Source of the DNA: Aedes albopictus
Lineage: Eukaryota; Arthropoda; Insecta; Diptera; Culicidae
Direction: 5' to 3'
Length of the DNA: 64,000 nt
Assembly (NCBI RefSeq): GCF_035046485.1
Contig: NC_085138.1
Span: 12,961,329 to 13,025,328 of the forward strand
Of the stretch, positions 11,901-23,900 are shown in pieces. The notes under the pieces were generated by a model. That model was given only the letters and a program-made list of their open reading frames with translations, was not told the DNA's origin and ran no database searches. The translations under genes were made by a program, and so were the position numbers. Position 1 is the first letter of the stretch; each line of letters starts with the position of its first letter.

Positions 11901-14900
11901 AGGAAGTGAAATCACCATTTGGCAAACGAAGTTCGTTCACTTGAAAATCCTTAGATTTTGCAAGGATTTTGTTCAATCGACTGGCTTCACTCAGACTGGA
12001 AACATTTGTACAAAGGTTTTTCCAGCCGGATCGTTCAGCAGACCGAAGAGCTTTCTGGTAGGCCTTGCGAGCCGACCTGAAAGCCTCCAATCCAGCCGAA
12101 CGTCGTCTGTTCCAACTCTTTCTACATTGTTTCCTGAGTTTCGCCAGATCAGAGTTCCACCAAGGGGTTCCTCTTGTGGTCTTCACAGACCGCAGAGGGC
12201 AGGCTTCTTCAAAAGCTTCCATGATGAAGGCCGTTGTAGTATCAACGGCATCATCTAAATCACTTGGAGTGTCAATTGATGGTGAGTATCCATGAAATTT
12301 GGCTGCAACCAAATCGGTAAAGAGATCCCAGTTGGTTGACCGGGGATTCCTGAAACGCAAAGTTTGCGAAGTAAAATTCACATGTTCAAACAAGATGTAA
12401 CGATGATCAGATAAAGATTCTTCATCTGACACATGCCAATTGGTCAGCTCATGACTAATTCTGCTAGAGCAAAGCGTTATGTCTAACACTTCCTCTCTAC
12501 CAGATACCATGAAGGTTGGGCGGTTGCCTATGTTAAGTAATCCAAGATCTGTACTACTCAAGTATTCCATCAAACTGGAGCCTCTCAAATTGATGTCTGA
12601 GCTGCCCCAGATTATATGGTGAGCATTAGCATCACTACCAACAATTAGCGGAAGGCCTTTTGAAGTGCAGTATGCAATGACTTGCTTGAAAGCATCCGTA
12701 GGGGATGGTTCATCATGCGGTAAATAAACCGAACAATAAACGTATTTCCTGTTGAGGTTTCCAACAGATACATCTATTATGATAGCACATACATCTCTGG
12801 TAGTTAGTTCAGAGATCAGTGTAGCAACGATTGCGTTGTTGACAAGCACACATGCTCGAGGCATGACACGTGAGTTTGCCATTTCATTTTTACTGAAAGT
12901 AGCAAACACCGGATTCACAAGGTTTCCTAAATAGAAATTCCCCTTACGAAAGTAAGGTTCTTGGACTAACGCCACTTGGGCTGTACCATTTTGCATAAGT
13001 CTACAAAGATTGATCGTTGCTGTTCTTTTGTGCTGAAGATTGATCTGAGCTATCCTAACCGTAGCCACTACCCAAACTAGGCAAGATTAAACTCTTAACA
13101 ATCACAGCACAAAAAAGAACAGCAACAATAAAGCCAGATCGGTATCGAATTGAGTGCGCCAAAGGCGAGGATGCACAGAATACACTGTGTGAAACGCATA
13201 ATGCGAAACCATATAGGTGAAAATCTAAACTAATTAATAACATCTTCATAATCCCGCCCTTATTCAGCCTCAAGTATGAGATTGAAGAAGGGCAGCTGAT
13301 TGTCTCGGAGAAACACAAGGTCCACCGCGCTATTGCTCCGGTTAGCACAGTAAGGGCAAATACTGTGGAGGGTGCCCTGGTACTCCACAGGCTCCGTTTG
13401 CGGTTAGGTTTTTATTAGACCCCCCTAGCCATTCATTCCTAGGCACGGTAAGCATAAAGCCGCATAACACCATGAATTAGGGGTCACCTGATTAGTGGAT
13501 TCCTACCACTGGAACAGGCGGTCCGTAGTGCTATTCTTAGCCAGTTGAACTAACCGCTACCGACACTACACAGCTATCTAGGCTGATCGGGAAAAGAAGT
13601 TGATATTGGTGATCAACTTCATACGGGCCCGAAAAGCCGTCAAATTAATGATTAAAGCAACGATGGACGGTGTGCAAAACTGCGTAAGGGTTTCGGGTGA
13701 ACTATCCAGTTCATTCGTAACTCGCCGGGGACTGCGACAAGGTGACGGACTCTCATGTCTACTCTTCAACATCGCGCTGGAAGGTGTGATGCGACGAGCC
13801 GGGCTCAACAGCCGGGGAACGATTTTCACAAAATCCGGTCAATTTGTGTGCTTTGCGGATGACATGGACATTATCGCTAGAACATTTGGAACGGTGGCAG
13901 AACTGTACACCCGCCTGAAACGTGAAGCAGCAAAGGTCGGACTGGTGGTGAATGCCTCAAAAACAAAGTACATGCTGGTAGGCGGAACCGAACACGACCG
14001 GATCCGTCTGGGTAGTAATGTTACGATAGACGGGGATACTTTCGAGGTGGTGGAGGTGCAAATCGAGTGCCAAGGCTTGTCCTGTCTCGCTCAGTCACCA
14101 CCAGTCCGACCTTTGCTGCTTCACGTTTCAGGCGGGTGTACTGTTCTGCCACCGTTCCAAATGTTCTAGCAATAATATCCATGTCATCCGCAAAACAGAC
14201 AAATTGGCTGGATTTCGTGAAGATCGTACCCCGGTTGTTGAGCCCGGCTCGTCGCACAACACCTTCCAGGGCGATGTTGAATAGTAGGCAGGAAAGTCCA
14301 TCACCTTGTCGTAGTCCCCGTCGAGATTCGAATGAACTGGATAGTTCACCCGAAATCCTTACGCTGTTCTGCACACCATCCATCGTTGCTCTTATCAGTC
14401 TAGTCAGCTTCCCGGGAAAGCTGTTCTCGTCCATAATTTTCCATAGCTCTGTGCGGTCGATACTGTCGTATGCCGCTTTGAAGTCGATGAACAGGTGATG
14501 CGTTGGGACCTGGTATTCACGGCATTTCTGGAGGATTTGCCGTACGGTGAAGATCTGGTCCGTTGTCGACCGGCCGTCGATGAAACCGGCTTGGTAAACT
14601 TCCCACGAACTCATTTACTTTAGGTGAAAGACGGCGGAAGATGATCTGGGATAGCACTTTGTAGGCGGCATTCAAAATGGTGATCGCTCGAAAGTTCTCA
14701 CACATTAACTTGTCGCCTTTCTTGTGGATGGGACAGATTATCCCTTCCTTCCACTCCTCCGGTAGCTTGTAATACATTCTGAAAATTATTTTAAGCTGAT
14801 TACCAATAGTGTCAATAACAGTTGTTAGTCATTGACAGCACCAGCATCATCCCCAAATAACTCTTATATTAGTGTTAGATAACACTTTTTGAGCTTCCAT

Positions 14901-17900
14901 TCGATGTTGTAAAGAAATTAGCCAAACCCTTTATGTCAAAATATAGTCTATAATGTGTCAAACTGTGGTCCTAATTTCGCTAGTTATCTTCAGCGTATCT
15001 GTGATCATCTCAGTCCGAAATAATATTATATCCACCGTAACCCTTTATATTGTCAACCGTCATGTAAGAAACATGTAACTAAATTCCTGCTTTTTTTCTG
15101 TGATATAATACCGTCTAAGATATGAAAACGAAAAAGTTCAGTCAGCTGATTTTTGTGTCAAAAATAAAAATGATAATGATTATTTGTCAACTTTTATATA
15201 TTCATCCCTTCAAAACCTATAAAAATAAGAAATGCAAATATAAACTCCTAAAATCAACAGGTTCATCTTTACCTAATCAGTCCATAATTTTCTAATTCTG
15301 ATGAATTTAATTGTAAACATAACCTAATCTGTAGGGCTGTAAGTCAACTTATCCTAGCGTCCCCTATCCTGTGTACTATCGAATTCAAGTGATGAATGAT
15401 GAGTGTAACGCAGAGACCTCCCCTACCCACTCTTGCGTTACGTTAAATTTAACAATTATTGTTAAATTTGAGAAAATTCAAAGAATTCAAAGATTAGGTC
15501 TATGCAAGCTCAATTATTACTTGATTTTGACTTGTGATAAATGCACAACGGATATTCCTTTGGTTCCCATTAGCACTTACGGCCGATTCCTTAACTTGCA
15601 CTCAACTCGTAAACCAGATATATCTAGCTCAAAGTCCAAGCGGTGGTGAATAACTGGCGCTAAAGTGCTAATGGGTTAAGCCCTCCCATCGCGTCAAGAT
15701 CGAATATCCAGGGGGAGGGATTTTCAAATAAAATTTTTAGTCTCAAAAACTAAAAAACACGCATCTCTAATTTTTGTTATTCCTAATTCCCTAAATTTTC
15801 TGATAAAAATATAAAACCAGAGAACCCCTTTGGTCCCGAGACCATGAAAACGTAAAAAAAAACTAAAGAAATTACATATCTCGCGCTTAGTACCATGCAA
15901 GATCAATTTCTCTTCATCGATTTTCTCTTTAGTGGATAACGTTTGGTAGATTGCATGTGTAGAAATGGTAAATTTTTAAACACCGTTTATATTGCAGATG
16001 TTTCATATTTTTAACCCTAACAATATTGCGTTCATGTGTTCGTGTGCCCTTAAAAAAGTTTGATAATATTGCATCAGTTATTCTTTGAGATATAGAGTAT
16101 TGAAATTTTGTTTAATAGACACATTCTACCGTGACGTTACAACGTTTTGACTTCTTTTCTGTTAGATTTAACTCGTAAATTCGACCGTAAACCCTCAATT
16201 ACTATTACATATTTGAATTCCTTGTAAAATTTAAAATAAGTATGATCTGTTGAACAGTTAGTTTTCATTAGGAAAGTATGTTAAAAATAGGAATGAGTAG
16301 CGTATTAACATATTTTTTCAATGAAAACTGTTTAAACCTTTATAAGGCAGTGGCAACTATATTGCCACCTTATACACATATTGTTTTCTGTTCGTTTAGA
16401 AAATTTTTACAACTTCTGTTTTAACTGATGAACACATTAGGCCTTTGTGAACACTCATGATTTTTTTTGAGCCATAACAAATATGAATGGGCTTTTTTAG
16501 AACAAAATGTCTCTCCAAAAACTGCCATTTTTGAGTGCATGAAGATTTATAAGCTCGAAATTCTGTTATGGTGAACAAATTGAAAATCGAATGATGGGGA
16601 ATGAAACGCCTATGTTCCTTTTACTTGTGGACAAACTTTCAACTTGATTGCTTCATTACTTTTAGAAAGTCAGCCTTTCGAAAAAATGTACTATAATAAA
16701 TGGACATGTACTAAAATTGCCGTATCGTCCAAAATAATTGACCAATCGAGTTCAAATCCACACAAGTAATTCATGAATATCATGGAAATGACCTGACAAA
16801 AAATCAGCATGATTGATTAACGCATCACAAAATAACAACATTTCAAAAAGTTCCAATTTAGACCATTTTTTTCATACAAAATCGACCATCGATTTTTTTG
16901 AAAATAAAAACGTTTTTGTTCATTACACCACATGTACTTTATATTCCAATGTAGAACGAGCGGAAGATTAAACTTATTGGGAATTTTACAAGGAATCCGA
17001 ATATGTAAAAGTATTTAAGGGTTTACGGTCGAATTTATGAGTTATAGTGGAAAATCTGACATAGAAGGCATCAAAACGTAGTAACATCACGGTAGAATGT
17101 ATCAATAAACTATCATGGCGCTGTCCATAAACTACGTAGACTTTTTTTTCGGCCATCTCATACCCCCCCCCGTAGACTTTTGTTCATACAAAATTTTCGA
17201 AATTTGTATTTGTAATTTTACTAAAAGTTCTATAATTTTTACCAATTGAGATTGAGATTTTTTCAGCAGTTCCTTTTGTAAACTGCTGGAGGAATTCTTT
17301 AATTTTAACCCTTTAAGGATTTTCAGAAGCCAACCCTGAAAATAGATACCTGTGGAGAATCTGAAGTAATCTCTGCAGGAAGTCCTAGAATAATACAGGG
17401 GAATCCCAGAGATATATCTGAAAGAAATTTCTAAAAGATTTTCATGAGAAACGATTGGAAATAGTTCCAAGATCTCGTAAGGAATTACTGAAGAAATTTT
17501 CGGAGATTTATTTAAAGGACTTTTTGAGGTAGTTTCCGAGGAAATTCTATGCAAAACTTCTTACAATCCCTTAGAGAACTCCTGGTCATACCGGAGGAGA
17601 ATTGTTTCAAAGAGTTTCTTGCTCATATTTTTTTAACATTAGCGTGAAAAACCGCGTTTTTTTTTAAAAAAAAACGTCGAAAACAAAAGTGTTATTTCAA
17701 AAAATGTCGTAGAAACCCGATTTCACGTAAAAAACAATTAAGTCACGGTAGATGTGAATAGGTTTCACGGGTTCCGAAGGGGCTCCAGGGTGTCTCAGGG
17801 GGGCTTCTAGGGACGTTTCAAGGAATTGCAGGGCATTTCCTAGGCGCTTTACGGGGGTTCCAGTATGTTTCAGGGTCGTTACATGGGGTTCGAGGGGGTT

Positions 17901-20900
17901 TAAGGGAGATTTTGGAGGAATTTTTCGGTGCTGCATTAAATGAGGTCCGTCTAAGAGGGTTTTGGGGGATTTCTGAGGCATATCAACAAGCTTCAGATGC
18001 GCTTTCAGGGGTTTCGGAAAGTCTCAGGTACGTTACAAGGAGTCCGACGGGATTTTTGGACGATTTTCAGCGGGTTACGATGCATTACAAAGGGCTTCAA
18101 GGACGATTCTGGAGGGTCTCAAGTGTGTTGCCCTCTGGAACCCACAGTAACCCTCCGTGCCTCTTAAAACGCCTATGTAACGCTTTTATAACGTCTCTGA
18201 AACCCACCGGAAATCCTCTGAAACTTCTTGAAATGCCTCGAAATCCCCCTAAAACCGCCCTCGAACACCAACTCTACGAAAAGACCGCCTCTGTTACGTC
18301 TCGGAAACCCGTCGAAAATCTTCTGAAGCTTCTGTAAACGCCTCCGACATCTCGCTAAAAACCTGTTGAACCCCATGTAACGCACTTCATTGATTGATTT
18401 GTCTTTATTATAGAGACTTTCAGCCCTTGGCTGGTTCGTCTCTATGTAACGCACTTCTAACCCTCAGAATGCCCTGAAAAAGTCTATGCTGTTAGCCAGA
18501 ACTAGCTATACCCTGCTTAACTCAATGTGCGAAGAAACGGTCACCCGGTTTCGAGAAGGCTACTGTACCAAACAGCGTCGAACAATGAGAAGTGATATTT
18601 GACAGTAGTACTGTACTGTGAACTACACTGAGCTTGTTTAATTAAGTAAAATTATTGCGGATTTTTAGAAAATTTTCCACTCTGCGGTAGCCGCCGAGTT
18701 CTACCGCAGCTATATTCGGAATATACTGGGCAGTTAACAGAACCTATTAACGATTAGGCGTAGTTTGCATATTTGTATCGTAAGTTTATTGAAATATTTA
18801 ATTTTGAACATAAAATTCCATACTCTATCGTGTTATGCGTCATTATGCAGGTTACGAATAGAAAGTGGAAAGCCCATTAATAAACTATTATAATTATACT
18901 CTGTTCACACAATATCGCATCACATGGCGCCTCATTCCGCCGATCACTCTTCACCTTATATGGAAGGTGCTTGCAAGAGTTTTGTAAGGTCGGTCAAGTT
19001 GGCACTAGGATCGATTGCGACGACACAACGCACACGCACACGGCACACCTGACGATGAGGTCCTAGAAGCTGCTCTGCTCGAAGCAAAACCATTGATTAA
19101 CTCAGATCTCTAACCTACATTCCTCTTGAATTGGCGGATAAGGAAGCTCTCATTCCGAATTCTTTCTTGTTGGGAATCTCCAATGGTGATAAAATGCGCC
19201 CTTCGGAGCAGTGGACAACCCAGCGGTACTGCGTAGTCACTGGTGGCTTGCTTGATCAATTATACAAGAGTTTTTAGCCAGGGGGTTGAATTATTGTCTA
19301 TGTATCTGTGTTTACGCGTCAAGGAAAGTAGTTCGAGTAAAAACCGCATTTAGCGGCTGTTGGTCGGTTGTTTTAGTTGACGTTAGTCGTGAGCGGGAGA
19401 CCAGTGGTTGAGATGACGTGAATAAGAGGTGGTTCATGAATGGGATGGAAGAGTCCTTCAATGTCAATCACTCGCCCAGATGGGTTCAGCTTCTATGAAG
19501 ATTATTGCGGATTTTTAGAAAAATTTCCACCCTGCGGTAGCCGCCGAGTTCTACCGCAGCTGTCAAAGTCCTACCGCAGGCATGAAAATCATCCTATCAT
19601 TGAAACTGAAGGCCAAATCAAAGCATGCTTGCAAGGTGAATTGAACTGAAAACCAACAACAAACAATGATCATCGGCGTCGTAACCAAGGCTATCCAAGG
19701 CATCGCTAGGGCTCGCTAGGGTAGATCGATGATACTTCAGTGAAAATCAGTAGTCTGACAGCTGCGGTAGCTTTTTCTTCTACCGTAAAACGGAAAGTTT
19801 TCTCTAAATTAGCAATAGAAGTGAAACTTGCGTTGCTCGACGTGCGAGAAAGTAGCTAACTTATTGCAGAAGTTCTTTGGAATCGAAAGCTGGACTAAGG
19901 TTCACAGAAGGAGGATTTCACTACGATACCCCTCGTAACCGAGCAAGGAGAAAGTACGGTGGCAAATATTTACACACTAGGAAGGACGCAACTGTGAAAC
20001 AAGTTTTGCAAAATGCAAAGAATTTATTTATAGATTGAAGAAGCTATCACGGGTAAGTCCTATTGTATGGGGAATGGGGATACATCCACAGTGTACTTGT
20101 TCGTCCCTTCAGTAAATTGGATATCTGGAATATTGCGACATTTGCACCCATTTAGACTCGGCCGAAATTCATTATCATCACAGTCGAATTTCGCACACGA
20201 CATCGCAGCGGCTGGCATACACAAGTTCCGTTTAGTTGATCACAGGGGCGTCGGATGCACAACAGGTAAACAAAATCAATTTGATTAGTGTGAAATGTCG
20301 ATGGGAAATGATGATTTAGTGGATTCTCAAATTATCACAGTAGTCTAAACATCAACAAGAAACCCAATATTTATGTTTTTCCTCTCAGTTGATTAAAAAT
20401 GCAAAATGCAGTACACAGTGCCGCATCATAAGAAAGAACAAATCATAAAGTGGCAGTTGTAATTTCCTCACCACAAAAAGAAACAGTAAAACAGCGACAT
20501 TCCCGCCCAAGCACCGTTCAGTCAGTAAACCGTTCCACATTCTACAACGCCTCGTCTTCGGATTTTCAAACTCTAACAAGTGCCGTGGTACATCAGCCCA
20601 AGTTTCATTTCCCTACGTCCAGCTTATCTAGGCCTATGCACCTTTTACAGCGATGCGTCCACCTATGACACAACCTGCAATAAACTCCCATCGAACGTCG
20701 GAAAACATCATCCACCCCCAACCCAAAACCGTCGGTCGTTGTTATCTGCATTGGTTTCATCTCGCATTCGGTTGAGTTGCGGTGACATTGCCAAGTTGGC
20801 TTACACACAGCCATCGGAATCCCTTACTCGCAGACGAACCACGTGTTTCACCACAATCCCAGCCGCACAGCATATTCGGTGAATGTATCCTGTCAACGTC

Positions 20901-23900
20901 AACTGGGGTGCATAGTCTCTAGCCTGGATCAGTTTAACAGGCGGAAACTGTTGCTGCCTTTTTTTTGCCTTGCCCAGGCACTTTGCTATGTGGTGCCAGG
21001 CCACAGGTCGAGGAGCTGCAACATTACCACATAACCAAGGCAGGTCGTATCACTCCGGTCGGTGGTGATTGGAAAACAGGGTCACTTCCTCATATTGGCA
21101 ACCAATGCATCGAATCAAGGAGGAAAAACGGAGAATTATCGTGGGAGGGAAAAAAAAGAGTAAACTTACGTCGATGTCGCCCTCGGTTGAACGTCCGGCG
21201 GAAGGACAAAAATTTGTTATGAAATATTTTGCATCGTCTCCTCTCTGCGACCGGAGTTGTGGTGATAAGGAAGAATCTATCCTATATAGGCAATGAACAT
21301 CGGGGCATTGAGAAGAGTTGAGCTCACCCACATACCGTAGGCTTGCGTGGCGGTTGCCTGTTTGCTGAGTAGGGCTTTGAGTTATCCGATTGAAGTCGAC
21401 CCACTGTCCACACACAATATTACAAATATGCTTGTGATCAAATCAAACATGTTTGGGTTCAAATATTTGTCAATCAATATCTTAAAGCTGTCAGTACACA
21501 AAGTTATATGTTTATCAAGGGATTAACTGAAAGGCAAACATCTATTTGACACTTTTTAAATTTTGATCGATTCAATCTTGGTGCCAGCGCTTCGAATTGT
21601 ATTTTGTTAAATATTTGACCCTGTGTACTACCTTCTTACTAGGTTCACCGATATTGACCACGGCCAATATCAATGTGCCATTAAAGTCCTTTTTCATCTG
21701 TACTCACTCACATAACCCACGTTTCGCGTCTATTCTATTCCACCTATCTTTTGCAGGTGTTCATCAAAGATGCAATAGCAATGCGTTGGTTTTTCACCAT
21801 CGGATGGATCCTTCCGGTTGGTCTCATATCGATCTACGCAACCGTGCGGGATAAATACACGCACGACACGGAGCAGTAAGTATACTTGTGTACCTACCTA
21901 CCTATTTTTTTATGAAATGTAAGCATATGTATCTGTAATCAAGTTATCGACCACTTACCAAAGCTGAAGACCGGGACGACGAAGGTGGATGGATTTCTAT
22001 TTATATCGCTTGTTGCGCACGTGTGCGAGATTTTTATCCGATAAATCTATCAGGATTTATCTATTTCGATGAAATGTTCAATTGCAATAAATAGAACATA
22101 GTATGACACAAAAAGTCGTTCGGAGTGCACAAAGACCAGAAATATGAAATTATGTAGAATTTTAGATATTGTAGTAGGGTGACTTTGGGTATTGTCGGTA
22201 GGATTGTTCTCTTCTTCATGCCGAAATGCCTGAAACTTGATCTATAATTCAGCTTGGGTGGGAAGGATTTGACGCCAATTTTAAGTTTAACAGGCTTCAA
22301 AAACTGCCCGTGACGAACAGAACAAAACTGCTGAAAATACGTATATTGATTTTTTTGGGGCTGTCCCAAACAGTTTTTCAAATGTACTTCAACATTTCTC
22401 ACTGTTTCCAATCGCATAACAGTCCCTTTCCAAAAAAGTAGGTATTAAGAAAATGGTATTTGAAGTTTAGAATAATACTTGTTTTTTAAGTAAAATTATA
22501 AAAAAAATCGCCATGACCTGAAAACTATTTCAACTACAGTGGGGACCCGATTTTATCAGCCCCCGATTTTGTCTAGGGGAATTGTGGGAACAATGAACAG
22601 GTTGAACAGCATTTAGCGTATTTCTGCATAGTTGAACAATCGGGCTCTATGTAAATAATTGTACTTTTACTGATCTTGGGCTTAAAAATTAACCAAATGG
22701 CTTTAAAACGACAAAAATATCGAAAATCATGCTAAAAATATGGTCTGATGCAAAATTGAGCTTATGGTAGGTCAATTCGTACATTATTTGCAGAATTCTA
22801 CATGTGTGATACCGTATTCCAATAATGTACTCCAAAAAGAAAATATTTAGTGAAGAAATAAAAACAGGTGATCTTTTTAATAAAATTTTAGGGGTAATTT
22901 ATAACAAAAACGAGTTTGAAGGTAAAATGAACAGTTGGTTCAAACTTAATTTAGTTTATAAAAAAATGGGTTTAAACTAGGTATACTGAAATCTCTAACG
23001 CATACCGCAACACAACTGGAGCAAAACGTTAAGATAAACTATTTTACTTCAACAAAATAAGATTGTTAATAGAAAACCCGCCAGTTTCGGTACATTTTTG
23101 CAATAATTTATTTCAATACATTCAAAACTTTATATCGAAATTACTCGTTTGAACACAAAATGTGTTTATTTTACCCTCACTGTTTTTTGTTACTCGGTTT
23201 TCTTGTATTTATTGTCATCGAAAGAAAACTATATTTTTGAGTATACTGTTTATTCTAAAATTCTTAGAACATAATACCATCCGTGATAATACGTGTTAAA
23301 AAAGGATTTTGAGATATTTATATTAAAAACGACGCCAAAGACTTAGGGTGTTCATATTACCCCTCATTTCCCTAACTCCGATTTTGTCAGTTTTTGACCC
23401 GATTTTATGAGCCTTTTTTGAACAAGGAAAATAAAAGTGAATTTTACTCAGCATTGCCATTTTTGATTCAATAATAATTCAGTTGATGTAGAGTCTTGTA
23501 CCATTTGGGCAGGTGTACCTATTTTGGGCACTTGCTGCAATAACTAAGTTAATTTTAAACTGATTGTATTGAATTTTTGTACAGAGTTAGATACTGTACG
23601 TCCTAAACTCTATAGGCTAATTCAGATTACTCCCAATTGTAGAGGCGCTTGGTGAGATAAGGAGAAAATCGTTTGTTTACATAATAAGGTAAATTTTTTG
23701 TCGTAAAATTTTACTCATTTTTTGCTCTAGAAGTTGCTATTTTCCATTTGCAATGGCTTCCATTATCATCATTCTTGATGACCACACCGACAGATACCGG
23801 ATTGGCCAGCTAACTAAAAATCCGGAAGATCGCCCGCCGGTGGCATAGCAAGAGCTCCTCAAATTAATCACATAAATTGTTCGTAAGTACCTACCGGATC

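Larger units (their letters stand above)
6338..14057 (+). mobile_element. RTE-clade non-LTR retrotransposon, decayed and split by two insertions
   Basis: One element reads on the + strand as a 5' region (about 6338-6780), AP-type endonuclease (6784-7440, 7559 on), a linker region and reverse transcriptase (8049-9127, resuming at 13946-14057). It is interrupted by a 111-bp MITE at 7441 and by a 4.5-kb LOA element at 9128. Endonuclease motifs and the RT signature FADDMD match the RTE clade, known in Aedes from JAM-like elements. The 3' end is lost: the frame stops after DTFEVVEV, where an inverted fragment begins. It lies in GPCR intron 1. Confidence 0.8.

Noticed and set aside
17912..18337. 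141-aa ORF with repeated GFL/KPV-like words
   Set aside because: Arises from the 10-bp array; no domain.
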